From Chryseobacterium camelliae (GTDB lineage Bacteria > Bacteroidota > Bacteroidia > Flavobacteriales > Weeksellaceae): a stretch of DNA of 64,000 nucleotides. A program made the position numbers and the translations under genes. The notes below the pieces were generated by a model. The model was not told the origin of the DNA. It did not search any database and saw only the letters and a list, made by a program, of their open reading frames with translations. Within the stretch, counting starts at the first letter, position 1. Each line of letters starts with the position of its first letter. Positions 1 through 8,295 of the stretch are shown in pieces. The stretch lies in the NCBI RefSeq assembly GCF_030818575.1, contig NZ_JAUTAL010000001.1, positions 1,178,001 through 1,242,000 of the forward strand. Direction: 5' to 3'.

Positions 1-300
1 ACTACGGAAATGGCTGGTTTTGAAGATGAAATGGGACGTCACAGGACATTGATTTCAGACATCGATTTCCAGCTGATCGAACTCCTGGCCCAGCGAATGA
101 AAGTTTCTGAAAAAATAGGAAAGCTGAAAAAGGAAAATGATATCGCTATTTTCCAGCCTGAGCGATGGAAAGTTATTACCGAATACGCAAGACAGAAAGC
201 CGGCGAAACCGGAATGTCTCAGGAGTTCATGGAAAAAGTATTCAAAGCGATCCATGAAGAGTCGATCGAGGTTCAGAACAATATCATGATTGAACGGTAA
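1..300 (+). CDS. Chorismate mutase domain, C-terminal part of a longer protein
   Basis: The reading frame is open from base 1, so the start lies outside the window. About 99 residues are visible and match an AroQ-type (all-helical) chorismate mutase, which converts chorismate to prephenate for phenylalanine and tyrosine synthesis. Visible family features are the helix with QRMKVSEKIGKLKKEN and the following QPER. In Flavobacteriia this domain is normally fused behind a DAHP synthase, and the upstream open frame fits that, but the synthase itself is not in view. An internal ATG at base 10 exists; a free-standing 96-residue mutase is the less likely alternative. Confidence 0.8.
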   Translation, partial: TTEMAGFEDEMGRHRTLISDIDFQLIELLAQRMKVSEKIGKLKKENDIAIFQPERWKVITEYARQKAGETGMSQEFMEKVFKAIHEESIEVQNNIMIER

Positions 301-383
301 GCCGTTAACATCATACATCGATCACGTCAGAAAATCAGGGTATAGAGGGTATTTTTGCTTTATAGTCAGATTTTCTGCCGTGA

Positions 384-410
384 TTGCTATTTTCTAATTT
401 CCTATATTTG
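384..410 (+). promoter_or_regulatory. Promoter of rsgA
   Basis: A TTG at 384-386 is followed after 16 bases by TATATTTG at 403-410, an exact match to the Bacteroidetes -7 consensus TAnnTTTG. The spacer is slightly shorter than usual. It lies 13 bases before the rsgA start codon, so the 5' leader would be very short. Confidence 0.55.
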
Positions 411-422
411 TACCTGTAAAAT

Positions 423-1349
423 ATGAAAGGAAAAATCATCAAATCCACAGGAAGTTGGTATCAGGTCCTCGATCTTGAAACCGGTGCCATTTTTGAAGCC
501 AGGATACGCGGCAAGTTTAAACTGCTGAAAACACGGCTTACAAACCCTCTTGCTGTAGGAGATCATGTTGAATTTCAGCTGGAGAAAGATGATATCGCCT
601 GGATCACTAAAATAGAACCCCGCAGGAATTATCTGATCAGGAAATCTGTTAACCTTTCCAAGGAAGCGCATATCATTGCTTCCAACATCGATTTGGCCTG
701 TTTCATTTTTACCCTTAAACATCCGGAAACTTCCTTAGGCTTCCTTGATCGTTTTCTGGCATGCTGCGAAGCCTATAATATTACACCATTGATTCTTTTC
801 AATAAAATGGATGTCCTTAATGAAGAAGAGGCAGAATTGGTGAAAGATATTGAATTCCTGTACCAAAATATCGGATACCGTACTTTGGAAATCTCTTCTT
901 ATACACGCCTCCACCTTGACCATCTGCAGGATCTGCTTAAGGATCAGACCTCCGTATTTTTCGGGCATTCGGGATGTGGTAAGTCTACACTCGTAAATGC
1001 GCTTCAGCCCGGACTCAATCTCAGGACTTCTGAAATATCGGACACACACCTCAAAGGCAAACATACGACCACTTTTGCCCAAATGTATTTCTGGGACTTC
1101 GGGGGTAATGTTATCGATACGCCAGGAGTGCGTGAATTTGCCATGATTGATATTGAGAAAGAAGAGGTACAGCACTATTTCCCGGAAATTTTTAAAAAAA
1201 GGGAAGAATGTAAATTCCATAACTGCCTTCATATCAATGAACCGAAATGTGCCGTGATTGCAGGCCTGGAATCCGGAGAAATTTTCGAATCGAGATATGC
1301 GACTTATATTAAGCTGATGGATGAGGCTGAAGAGGCGGTGCAGAAGTAA
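423..1349 (+). CDS. rsgA: Ribosome small subunit-dependent GTPase A
   Basis: RsgA is a circularly permuted GTPase that binds the 30S subunit late in its maturation. The 308 residues show the expected order: an N-terminal OB fold (about 1-70), G4 NKMD (127-130), P-loop GHSGCGKS (181-188), G3 DTPG (232-235), then a C-terminal zinc knuckle with C263, C268, H270 and C276. The length is normal. The gene stands alone between a chorismate mutase gene and ndk. All motifs are intact, so the assignment is firm. Confidence 0.96.
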   Translation: MKGKIIKSTGSWYQVLDLETGAIFEARIRGKFKLLKTRLTNPLAVGDHVEFQLEKDDIAWITKIEPRRNYLIRKSVNLSKEAHIIASNIDLACFIFTLKHPETSLGFLDRFLACCEAYNITPLILFNKMDVLNEEEAELVKDIEFLYQNIGYRTLEISSYTRLHLDHLQDLLKDQTSVFFGHSGCGKSTLVNALQPGLNLRTSEISDTHLKGKHTTTFAQMYFWDFGGNVIDTPGVREFAMIDIEKEEVQHYFPEIFKKREECKFHNCLHINEPKCAVIAGLESGEIFESRYATYIKLMDEAEEAVQK

Positions 1350-1880
1350 GTTGTATTTATGTACAATGTAAAACGTACAATGTATTCCTGAAAAATGATT
1401 CTTTTGAAGTTCCTCATGTGAAAGAAAGACTGTATTTACTGAAATAATCGTTCAGATTTAATATTCACATATTCAAAGGTTATTACTGATATTTTTGCAG
1501 ACATGACAGCGGAAATTTGCGTAACCTGTACTTCTTATCTTTAGTTTATAAACAAACTATTTGATTCTCAGTCGGGATTCATAAAATTTGCCTTTCTTCT
1601 TGTTGTAGTTTACATAACCACGTTGTTTTTAACGAGATTTCATATGCTATGATAAGGATGTGAAAATAAACAGAAATAAAAAACCCAGCCGAAGCTGGGT
1701 AAAAACTAATAACCATGAAAACTCAAATTAAACATGAGAATCGCAAATGATTAAACAATTACTGTGCCAAAATATTTTAAGTTGGCTGGATTTTTATGCT
1801 TTTTTCACGCAAAATAAAATTAAAGCACAATTCAAGAATATTTTTTCGTAATTTCGCGCCACTAAAAAAATACTATATTT
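1350..1880. other. 531-base spacer between rsgA and ndk
   Basis: No convincing gene is present. The spacer has a short direct repeat GTACAATGTA near 1360-1383 and one strong hairpin at 1683-1700 that reads as a terminator only on the minus strand. After the hairpin, a 10-codon frame at about 1716 (ATGAAAACTC...) ends quickly and is too short to call. Just before ndk, TAATTTCG near 1850 is a one-mismatch version of the TAnnTTTG box. Confidence 0.6.
1677..1700 (-). terminator. Orphan minus-strand terminator with TTCG loop
   Basis: Seven-base arms ACCCAGC and GCTGGGT enclose CGAA, which reads TTCG on the minus strand. On that strand the stem is followed by a run of T. On the plus strand it is followed by A-rich sequence and would not terminate. 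No minus-strand gene has been recognised upstream of it. Confidence 0.6.
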
Positions 1881-2297
1881 ATGTCTAACATTACATTCAC
1901 TATGATTAAGCCTGATGCGGTTGCTGATGGTCACGTTGGTGCAATACTAGGGAAAATTTCTGAGGCAGGTTTCAAAATCAAAGCAATGAAACTGACACAA
2001 CTTACTGTTGCTGATGCTAAAAAATTCTATGAAGTACATTCAGAAAGGCCTTTCTATGGGGAGTTGGTAGAATTTATGAGTTCAGGTCCTATTGTAGCGG
2101 CAGTATTGGAAAAGGATAATGCAGTAGAAGATTTCAGAACACTGATCGGATCTACTAATCCTGCTGATGCAGCTGAAGGAACCATCAGAAAAATGTTTGC
2201 AAGAAGCGTAGGTGAGAATGCAGTACACGGATCCGATTCTGATGAGAATGCACTGATCGAAGCGCAATTCCACTTTTCAGGAAGAGAAATATTCTAA
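1881..2297 (+). CDS. ndk: Nucleoside-diphosphate kinase
   Basis: Ndk balances nucleoside triphosphate pools by moving a gamma-phosphate from NTPs to NDPs through a phosphohistidine. The 138-residue length is typical. The N-terminal [10 protein letters not shown] strand, the [15 protein letters not shown] segment and the active-site NAVHGSDS with His116 are all present. It is a single-gene unit followed at once by a strong terminator. Confidence 0.97.
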   Translation: MSNITFTMIKPDAVADGHVGAILGKISEAGFKIKAMKLTQLTVADAKKFYEVHSERPFYGELVEFMSSGPIVAAVLEKDNAVEDFRTLIGSTNPADAAEGTIRKMFARSVGENAVHGSDSDENALIEAQFHFSGREIF

Positions 2298-2320
2298 GAA
2301 TATTCTATATGATAAAGAAT

Positions 2321-2344
2321 GCCGGGAATTTTCCCGGCTTTTTT
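2321..2344 (+). terminator. Terminator of ndk
   Basis: Perfect 8-base arms GCCGGGAA and TTCCCGGC with a two-base spacer, followed by six T, start 23 bases after the ndk stop codon. Confidence 0.9.
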
Positions 2345-2490
2345 GTGACATATTGTCAATATGAAAGCCTGTATTGCTTTGTGTCACACTGGCATAAATG
2401 TGACAAAGAATAACATAATTCACTTTTTCATTGTTCTTTAAACACCTAACGGGTTCATGCTTGTCATGACTTTTTTCAAGGTAAATGGAA

Positions 2491-2517
2491 AAATACGTAA
2501 TCTGAAATTACGTATTT
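2491..2517. repeat. Perfect 11-base inverted repeat
   Basis: Arms AAATACGTAAT (2491-2501) and ATTACGTATTT (2507-2517) surround CTGAA. It is AT-rich, is not followed by a T run and sits between two other terminators, so its role is open. It could be a protein-binding palindrome or a decayed element. Confidence 0.6.
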
Positions 2518-2635
2518 ATACGGATGTAATTTCGGATCTATATATGCATCTTTGTGTTACAATAAACAACTTTTAAGCATTCAATCTTATATAGATTGAT
2601 AACCATGTAAGCTTAATTTTACTACTCTACACAAG

Positions 2636-2662
2636 AAAAAGGCAGCCTGGAGGCTGCCTTTT
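2636..2662 (-). terminator. Terminator of rpe (works in both directions)
   Basis: Arms GGCAGCCT and AGGCTGCC with a two-base loop are flanked by A5 on the left and T4 on the right. It lies 24 bases past the rpe stop on the minus strand. Confidence 0.85.
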
Positions 2663-2685
2663 ATTTTATCTTTACAGTATAAAGA

Positions 2686-3336
2686 TTATATTTTTAACAG
2701 TTCAATTGTTTTTTCCGGACTATCAGCAGAAAAAACGGCGTTTCCGGCAACCAGTACATCAGCTCCCGCTTCAAAAAGCTTTGCCGCATTATCAAGATTA
2801 ACCCCTCCGTCAATCTGGATCAGGGCTGTGGAATTGTTGCTGAGGATCAGGTCTTTTGTTTCAGAAATCTTTTTGTAGGTATTCTCAATGAATTTCTGCC
2901 CTCCGAATCCCGGGTTTACACTCATCAGGAGTACCAGGTCTACGTCTGCAATGATATCTTCCAGCAACAAAACAGGCGTAGAAGGATTTAATACAACGCC
3001 GGCTTTTGCTCCTCTGCTCTGGATATGATGAATGGTCCTGTGAAGGTGCGTACAGGCTTCATAATGTACAGAAACCAGGTCGGCACCATGATCAATGAAC
3101 TCTTCCACATATTTTTCAGGCTCTACAATCATCAGATGGACATCAACAAATTTTTTGGCGTGCTGCTGTACCGTTTTCATGACCGGAAAACCGAATGAGA
3201 TATTCGGGACAAACCTTCCATCCATTACATCTACGTGGAACCAATCTGCCTGTGAATGATTAATCATTTCAATGTCTCTCTGCAGGTTCCCGAAATCTGC
3301 GGCTAACAGGGAAGGAGCAATAAGTTTTGTTTTCAT
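2686..3336 (-). CDS. rpe: Ribulose-phosphate 3-epimerase
   Basis: Rpe interconverts ribulose 5-phosphate and xylulose 5-phosphate in the pentose phosphate pathway. The 216 residues form a TIM barrel with the metal and catalytic elements HVDVMDGRFVPN (34-45), VDVHLMI, SVNPGFGGQKF and QIDGGVN. Length and motifs are canonical. A small membrane protein gene begins its reading 29 bases upstream on the same strand, so the two may be co-transcribed. Confidence 0.96.
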   Translation of the reverse strand: MKTKLIAPSLLAADFGNLQRDIEMINHSQADWFHVDVMDGRFVPNISFGFPVMKTVQQHAKKFVDVHLMIVEPEKYVEEFIDHGADLVSVHYEACTHLHRTIHHIQSRGAKAGVVLNPSTPVLLLEDIIADVDLVLLMSVNPGFGGQKFIENTYKKISETKDLILSNNSTALIQIDGGVNLDNAAKLFEAGADVLVAGNAVFSADSPEKTIELLKI

Positions 3337-3365
3337 TTTTACTTATATAGTTTACTTTCTTTTTT

Positions 3366-3665
3366 TTAAAACAGATGAACAATCGGGAAGTGATAAAGGT
3401 AAAAGCTTCCCAATATCAGAGCTTCTATGATTGTCAGTTTAATAGGTTTTATTTTAAGTACCAATAATCTGTCGATGACCAATAATCCTAGTGGGAAAAA
3501 ACTAACAATTAACAATGTTTCAAGGATCATATTATACGCTGAACCAATTTTTGGCGGGTTAAACTGTTTATATATGATCAGAAACAGAATATAGATGAAG
3601 TATAGTCCAACAGCAACCGATATTAAAGTAGGCTTGCGGATTAAAAAGTGAACGACCCTTTTCAT
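3366..3665 (-). CDS. Small hypothetical membrane protein
   Basis: I do not recognise this 99-residue protein. It has a basic N-terminus (MKRVVHFLIRKP) and three hydrophobic stretches, at about 14-33, 46-64 and 78-95, consistent with three membrane helices. It lies one base downstream of the M42 peptidase stop codon and upstream of rpe on the same strand. This tight packing supports it being a real gene in that operon. Confidence 0.65.
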   Translation of the reverse strand: MKRVVHFLIRKPTLISVAVGLYFIYILFLIIYKQFNPPKIGSAYNMILETLLIVSFFPLGLLVIDRLLVLKIKPIKLTIIEALILGSFYLYHFPIVHLF

Positions 3666-3666
3666 C

Positions 3667-4740
3667 TTAATGATACTTCAGCTTCATTTCCGGCTGGATC
3701 TTTAGCAGTGTTTCATAAATAAGCTGAATGACATTTCCTACATCTTCCTTAGCTACCATTTCTACCGTGGTGTGCATATACCGCAATGGCAAAGAGATTA
3801 AGGCGCTAGGCACACCGCCGTTGGAATGGGCGAAAGCATCTGTATCTGTTCCTGTGGCACGGCTTGCAGCGGCTCTCTGGAATGGTATTTCTTTTTCTTT
3901 GGCTGTTTCAATGATCAGCTCCCGGATTGTGTGATGAACACTTGGTGCAAAGAATACAACAGGACCGTTTCCGCATTTCTGGTCACCTTCTTTTTTCTTT
4001 TCTATCATCGGTGTACTGGTGTCATGGGTGACGTCTGTTACAATGGCGATATTAGGCTTTATGGTATCGGCAATCATGTCTGCACCATATAAACCGACTT
4101 CTTCCTGTACGGAATTTGTGATATACAAGCCGAAAGGTAGTGTATTTCCGTTTTCTTTTAACAGCCTGGCTACTTCAGCAATCATAAATCCGCCGATCCT
4201 GTTGTCCAGAGCCCTGCATACAAAATATCGGTCGTTCATTTCAAAGAACTCATCCGGATACGTAATCATGCAGCCTACAAAAATGCCGAGTTCCTCAACT
4301 TCTTCTTTCGTAGTGGCGCCACAATCGATAAAAATATTTTCAATTTTAGGAACAGGCTCATTCTGGTTGGTCCGGGTATGAATAGCCGGCCATCCGAACA
4401 CGCCTTTTACAATACCTTTTTCTCCGTGGATATGCACAACTTTGGAAGGCGCTATGGTCTGGTCTGATCCTCCGTTGCGGATAACATAGATAAGCCCGTC
4501 ATCCGTAATGTAATTAACATACCAGGAAATTTCATCAGCATGAGCTTCGATGACCACTTTAAATTCAGCTTCGGGATTTATGATTCCATAGCAGGTTCCG
4601 TAATGATCCACTTCAATTTTATCTACGTAAGGCCGGATGTAATCCATCCATATTTTTTGTCCCTGATGTTCGTAACCGGTTGGTGATGAAGTGTTTAAGT
4701 AATTTTTTAAAAATCCTAAAGATTTCTTTTCAAATTTCAT
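3667..4740 (-). CDS. M42 family metallo-aminopeptidase
   Basis: M42 enzymes are dinuclear, tetrahedral cytosolic aminopeptidases that finish peptide breakdown. Starting at MKFEKKSLG gives 357 residues, typical for the family. Metal and catalytic motifs are visible: AHADEIS (H67, D69), ALDNRIGG, VQEEVGLYGA with the Glu pair, VTDVTHDTSTP and a C-terminal MHTTVE. A start 114 bases further upstream is open, but it would run into the divergent DUF4294 gene and adds no family sequence, so I chose 4740. Confidence 0.93.
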   Translation of the reverse strand: MKFEKKSLGFLKNYLNTSSPTGYEHQGQKIWMDYIRPYVDKIEVDHYGTCYGIINPEAEFKVVIEAHADEISWYVNYITDDGLIYVIRNGGSDQTIAPSKVVHIHGEKGIVKGVFGWPAIHTRTNQNEPVPKIENIFIDCGATTKEEVEELGIFVGCMITYPDEFFEMNDRYFVCRALDNRIGGFMIAEVARLLKENGNTLPFGLYITNSVQEEVGLYGADMIADTIKPNIAIVTDVTHDTSTPMIEKKKEGDQKCGNGPVVFFAPSVHHTIRELIIETAKEKEIPFQRAAASRATGTDTDAFAHSNGGVPSALISLPLRYMHTTVEMVAKEDVGNVIQLIYETLLKIQPEMKLKYH

Positions 4741-4776
4741 AAGAAGGAATGATTTTTGATATGAATATTTGTTATT

Positions 4777-5496
4777 ATGAATGTAAAAATAATGAATTTT
4801 AACAAGATCACCTGCCTTTTCCTGCTGTTTTTTAGTACAGCTGTTTTCGGGCAACGGGATTCTGTCATTGCCAAGCCGTTAAGCCAGTATCCACAGGAGC
4901 TGCTGAAAACAGATGAATTCGGGAACAGATATTATTACGACGAAAAGCAGAAAGCCAAAATCTATGAAATCAACGGAGAAACAGTAGTGGTTATGGATGA
5001 ATTGATCCTGCTGAATAAACCCCGGTTTAACAACCAGCTTGACAGGAATTACTATTATTTTCTCAATAAAAAATTATACAGGGTCTATCCATTATTCCTC
5101 ACTGCTTTACAACAATACAGGGATATCCAGAAAGATATGTCTAATATGGATAGCAAGACCAAAAGGAAGTTTATGAAGGACCGGCAGAATATGCTTGCGG
5201 ATCAGTACGAAAAACAACTGAGGGACCTTACCACTACAGAAGGGCAGGTATTTGCAAAGCTGATGAACCGCGCTACCGGTAAAAATGTGTATGAAATTAT
5301 CAAGGAACTCAGGGGAGGATGGAGTGCTTTCTGGTGGAATGTGAAAGGTAAAATGGCCGATATAGACCTCAAGGACCAGTATAATCCTCACGTCAACCGT
5401 ACCGATGAATTCCTCGAATCATTGCTGCAATCCAATTGGAATTCAGGCTATCTTCAGCCTTATCCGGGAGCCAGCGAGTTCAGAGTAAGAAAATAA
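4777..5496 (+). CDS. DUF4294-type exported protein
   Basis: This is a 239-residue protein (234 if it starts at the second ATG, 4792) with a clear signal peptide ending near VFGQ. The rest is polar, rich in Lys, Arg, Tyr and Asp, with a KTKRKFMKDRQNML segment and a conserved-looking RATGKNVYEIIKELRGGWSAFWW block. This matches my recollection of the DUF4294 family of Bacteroidetes envelope proteins of unknown function. It is divergent from the M42 gene, with only 36 bases between start codons. Confidence 0.75.
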   Translation: MNVKIMNFNKITCLFLLFFSTAVFGQRDSVIAKPLSQYPQELLKTDEFGNRYYYDEKQKAKIYEINGETVVVMDELILLNKPRFNNQLDRNYYYFLNKKLYRVYPLFLTALQQYRDIQKDMSNMDSKTKRKFMKDRQNMLADQYEKQLRDLTTTEGQVFAKLMNRATGKNVYEIIKELRGGWSAFWWNVKGKMADIDLKDQYNPHVNRTDEFLESLLQSNWNSGYLQPYPGASEFRVRK

Positions 5497-5500
5497 AAAG

Positions 5501-5530
5501 AAAAATTCCTGTAGCATTACAGGAATTTTT
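5501..5530. terminator. Bidirectional terminator overlapping a stop codon
   Basis: Perfect 13-base arms with loop GCAT separate the convergent DUF4294 and Nudix genes. The Nudix TAA stop (5517-5519 on the minus strand) sits inside the stem, so the two genes share a compact terminator. Confidence 0.9.
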
Positions 5531-5933
5531 CTTTTAGCAGATCAAATACAATTTTATCTATCGGAAGGACAAATGGATTATCCGGCCTTCTAATATCGAT
5601 CCATTCCGTTTTTTCTATGCACGGATCCAGGATCAGGAAGTCTTCTTCATTGATGATGTTAACGAGGTAATAAATCGTCAGCAGCTGCTCATTTTCCTTA
5701 AAACGTGAAACCTGGAAGTTCTCCTGGGTGTATAAGTGGCTTACAACCTCTATTTTTACATTAAGCTCCTCGTCAAATTCACGGTGGAGGCAGTCCAGCA
5801 CTCCTTCTCCGTATTCCAGTCCGCCGCCCGGAAATTTCATCAGCGGTTCACCGGCATATTCTTCAAATAAGGTTAGTACCTTATGGTCTTTTACAACGCA
5901 GGCATACACCCTGATGTTGATGTTGTCTATCAT
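5517..5933 (-). CDS. Nudix hydrolase
   Basis: This 138-residue single-domain protein carries a Nudix box, GGLEYGEGVLDCLHREFDEE then LNV, matching GX5EX7REUXEEXGU except that the last Gly is Asn. Such enzymes cleave nucleoside diphosphates linked to another group; the substrate cannot be read from the sequence. It has no N-terminal or C-terminal extra domain. It is convergent with the DUF4294 gene and sits alone on its strand. Confidence 0.85.
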   Translation of the reverse strand: MIDNINIRVYACVVKDHKVLTLFEEYAGEPLMKFPGGGLEYGEGVLDCLHREFDEELNVKIEVVSHLYTQENFQVSRFKENEQLLTIYYLVNIINEEDFLILDPCIEKTEWIDIRRPDNPFVLPIDKIVFDLLKEKFL

Positions 5934-6019
5934 ATGTCCTATTTTGTAAGGCTAAAATACGCAAAAATGATTAAAGTGGATGGTGGTGGTATTGATGTAT
6001 TTACGTAATAATGTATAAT

Positions 6020-6075
6020 GTAAAAAGTAAAAAGTAAAAAGTAAAAAGTAAAAAGTAAAAAGTAAAAAGTAAAAA
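6020..6075. repeat. Eight tandem copies of GTAAAAA
   Basis: Eight exact 7-base units run from 6020 to 6075 in the spacer between the Nudix and mnmD genes. The spacer also contains a less regular CTCATTA-type repeat at 6104-6142. Homogeneous short tandem arrays of this kind are prone to copy-number change by slippage. Confidence 0.95.
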
Positions 6076-6103
6076 TTTACTTTTATAGCTCTAAGAACTA
6101 TTT

Positions 6104-6142
6104 ACCATTACTCATTACTCATTATTCATTGCTCATTACTCA
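6104..6142. repeat. Imperfect ATGAGTA-type heptamer repeat at the 3' end of mnmD
   Basis: About five degenerate units of CTCATTA (ATGAGTA on the minus strand) run straight into the mnmD stop codon, whose TGA forms part of the last unit. Confidence 0.75.
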
Positions 6143-6838
6143 TGCCTCTCTTTCCTTCACCGCATTGATCATTTCCCTTTTTCCGGGAGGACCCTGTTTT
6201 TTTTCAACACTGAAGCCTAATTCCTGGAGGATCCTTCGTACGCTGCCTTTAGATGAATATGTGGTTAACAATCCATTGATGCTCATTTTTTCCGAAACAA
6301 GTTCAAATAATGGTTTTTCCCAGAGGTCGGGCTGAACTCTTGCTCCGAAGCAATCGTAATAGACCAGATTGATCTTCGGTAAATCGATGGTTTTCAGATC
6401 GAAAAAGTCGCATTGTATTTTATGCAGATAAAAGCCTTTAATGATTTCCACCGGTTTTTCCCATTCCGCGTCATGAATTTTATGATAAATATTTTTGAAT
6501 TCAGGGTTATCAAAGAGCTCAAAATAAGCAAGATCATTAACTTCTGATTCACTGACCGGATATTTTTCAAGAGAAAAATAGTGTATTATATGATTTTTGT
6601 CAGTTCTTAAATATTCATTAATTGTTACCAAAACGTTTAGACCTGTACCAAAACCGAGTTCTAAAATATTAATTTCGTAATCATTAACGAGATTCATTCC
6701 ATTTTTAATAAACACGTGTTCGGCTTCCTGTAGCGCTCCGTGATGTGAATGATAGTTTTCATTCAAATCATTGATATACAGTGTCTTGCTGCCGTCGTTA
6801 GTAGTTTTTATTTCTCTTTTCAATCGTTTTTTTGCCAA
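6140..6838 (-). CDS. mnmD: tRNA 5-methylaminomethyl-2-thiouridine methyltransferase MnmD
   Basis: MnmD methylates the wobble uridine side chain of some tRNAs. Here it appears as the free-standing methyltransferase common in Bacteroidetes rather than the MnmC fusion. The 232 residues contain the SAM-binding ILELGFGTGLNVL, then FSLEKYPVSE, IHYFSLEK and YYDCFGARVQPDLWEKPLF, which mark the family. The stop codon lies in a heptamer repeat tract. The gene is divergent from ilvE. Confidence 0.9.
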   Translation of the reverse strand: MAKKRLKREIKTTNDGSKTLYINDLNENYHSHHGALQEAEHVFIKNGMNLVNDYEINILELGFGTGLNVLVTINEYLRTDKNHIIHYFSLEKYPVSESEVNDLAYFELFDNPEFKNIYHKIHDAEWEKPVEIIKGFYLHKIQCDFFDLKTIDLPKINLVYYDCFGARVQPDLWEKPLFELVSEKMSINGLLTTYSSKGSVRRILQELGFSVEKKQGPPGKREMINAVKEREA

Positions 6839-6874
6839 ATTTACTCCAAAATTTTTATATTTGGAAAATTATAT

Positions 6875-6882
6875 TAAATTTG
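6875..6882 (+). promoter_or_regulatory. -7 box of ilvE
   Basis: TAAATTTG is an exact TAnnTTTG match, 25 bases before the ilvE ATG. A clear -33 TTG at the right distance is not obvious. Confidence 0.5.
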
Positions 6883-6907
6883 TGGAACATCATAAAAAAT
6901 TTTAGAA

Positions 6908-7981
6908 ATGATAATTCAAAAAACTGAAAACTCCAGGATTTCTGCATTCGATCCGGAAAACTTCTCATTCGGAAATACTTTCATCGATCATATGATCATT
7001 TGTGAGTATGAGAACGGGAAGTGGGGCGATGTAAAATTGGTACCGTACGGTCCGATCCCTTTTACACCTGCAATGATGGGGGTAAATTACGGACAGGCTT
7101 GTTTCGAAGGAATGAAAGCTTATAAAGACAAGGACGGGCAGGTTTTCCTTTTCAGGCCTGAAAAGAATTTTGAACGTATCAATAAATCAGCTAAGCGTCT
7201 GGCCATGCCGGAAGTAACGGAAGAGATGTTCATTGACGGACTTAAGGCATTGGTAGATATCGACAGAAACTGGATTCCATCCGGAGAAGGTATGTCTTTA
7301 TATATCAGACCCCTTATTTTTGCTACGGAAGAAGCTCTTAAAGCAAGAGTAGCCAATAAATATATGTTTGCCATTGTTGCCTCTCCGGCAAAAAGCTATT
7401 ATACTGAGCCGGTTTCTGTAAAGATTTCCGATCACTATTCAAGAGCGGCAAACGGTGGAGTAGGTTCTGCCAAGGCAGCAGGAAACTATGCAGCTTCTTT
7501 TTATCCTACCCAGCTGGCTATTGAAGAGGGGTATGAGCAGATCATCTGGACCGATGATTCTACCCACGAGTATTTTGAAGAAAGCGGAACCATGAATGTG
7601 TTTGTAAGAATCAATGATACAATCTATACCCCGCCTACCTCTGAAAAAATCCTTGACGGAGTTACCCGAGACAGTTTTATCCAGCTTGCCAAGAAGAAAG
7701 GAATCGATGTGAAAGTAGAGCCTATTAAAGTAACTGATGTTATTGAGGCCCAGCAAAACGGTACACTAAAAGAAGTTTGGGGTGTAGGAACAGCAGTAGT
7801 CACTACAATTTTCCAGGCTTTGGGGTATAAAGGTGAAAAACTGCCTCTTCCTCAGCTTTCCGATGATGAAAGTTATGCGGCACAGCTTAAGAAAGACCTG
7901 GTAGACCTGCAGAGCAACCTTTCGGAAGATCCTTTCGGATGGAGGGTATTGGTAGAAAAAAATATTCTTGAAACGGTATAA
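6908..7981 (+). CDS. ilvE: Branched-chain amino acid aminotransferase
   Basis: IlvE carries out the last step of leucine, isoleucine and valine synthesis and the first of their degradation, using PLP. The 357-residue protein is the long, eukaryote-like form. It shows GQACFEGMKAY, the PLP-lysine region GSAKAAGNYAAS, the EESGTMNVF phosphate-binding strand and ILDGVTRDSF. It is monocistronic, with a hairpin terminator about 115 bases downstream. Confidence 0.95.
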   Translation: MIIQKTENSRISAFDPENFSFGNTFIDHMIICEYENGKWGDVKLVPYGPIPFTPAMMGVNYGQACFEGMKAYKDKDGQVFLFRPEKNFERINKSAKRLAMPEVTEEMFIDGLKALVDIDRNWIPSGEGMSLYIRPLIFATEEALKARVANKYMFAIVASPAKSYYTEPVSVKISDHYSRAANGGVGSAKAAGNYAASFYPTQLAIEEGYEQIIWTDDSTHEYFEESGTMNVFVRINDTIYTPPTSEKILDGVTRDSFIQLAKKKGIDVKVEPIKVTDVIEAQQNGTLKEVWGVGTAVVTTIFQALGYKGEKLPLPQLSDDESYAAQLKKDLVDLQSNLSEDPFGWRVLVEKNILETV

Positions 7982-8006
7982 GGTTATATAACGATTATAT
8001 TATACT

Positions 8007-8088
8007 AAGGCTGTCTCAAAAGGTAAAATATCGCTCTGAGAATTTCTTGAAAGGAATTTGCGAACGGAAATTTTTTTGAGACAGCCTT
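8007..8088. repeat. 82-base element with 15-base perfect inverted ends
   Basis: AAGGCTGTCTCAAAA at 8007-8021 is exactly complementary to TTTTGAGACAGCCTT at 8074-8088, with 52 bases between. The same GGCTGTCTC core recurs in the palindrome at 12965-12992. It could be a miniature inverted-repeat element or a long-loop terminator. I see no clear target-site duplication. Confidence 0.7.
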
Positions 8089-8096
8089 TGATTATA

Positions 8097-8133
8097 AAAA
8101 ATGTCATCTTTCATATGATAAGATGACATTTTT
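8097..8133 (+). terminator. Probable ilvE terminator
   Basis: Perfect 14-base arms AAAAATGTCATCTT and AAGATGACATTTTT with a 9-base loop. The right arm itself ends in five T. Confidence 0.75.
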
Positions 8134-8238
8134 CATAATTCATAGTACTCTTGATATTTTCATTACAGAGAGTTCAGGTGACAAAATATTAAACTTTCCG
8201 GATCAGAATGTAGCCATCAGGTACTAAGTTTGTTAAGT

Positions 8239-8269
8239 AAAAAAACCGACTTTTTAAGCAGGTTTTTTC
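8239..8269 (-). terminator. Probable terminator of the flavoprotein gene
   Basis: On the minus strand an imperfect stem (one mismatch, one wobble) is followed by a run of T, 27 bases past the stop codon at 8296. Confidence 0.5.
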
Positions 8270-8295
8270 TTTTATTTACCATGTAAAATCTGAAT

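Larger units (their letters stand above)
2298..2685. other. 388-base spacer between convergent ndk and rpe
   Basis: It holds a terminator for each flanking gene and, between them, a separate perfect inverted repeat at 2491-2517. No reading frame in it looks like a gene. Confidence 0.6.
7982..8295. other. 314-base spacer after ilvE
   Basis: It contains, in order, an 82-base element with 15-base inverted ends (8007-8088), the probable ilvE terminator (8097-8133) and a weaker minus-strand terminator for the flavoprotein gene (8239-8269). No gene is seen. Confidence 0.65.

Noticed and set aside
735..1232. A 165-codon frame antisense to rsgA
   Set aside because: It overlaps the GTPase motifs of rsgA on the other strand and shows no family features.
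1716..1752. A 10-codon frame (ATGAAAACTC...) as a leader peptide for ndk
   Set aside because: It is very short, lies over 100 bases from ndk, and no attenuator hairpin follows it.
4741..4854. Longer start for the M42 peptidase
   Set aside because: It would overlap the divergent DUF4294 gene and its signal peptide, and adds sequence not typical of M42 enzymes.
6020..6075. The GTAAAAA array as a CRISPR
   Set aside because: The units are 7 bases, contiguous and without spacers, so it is a simple tandem repeat.
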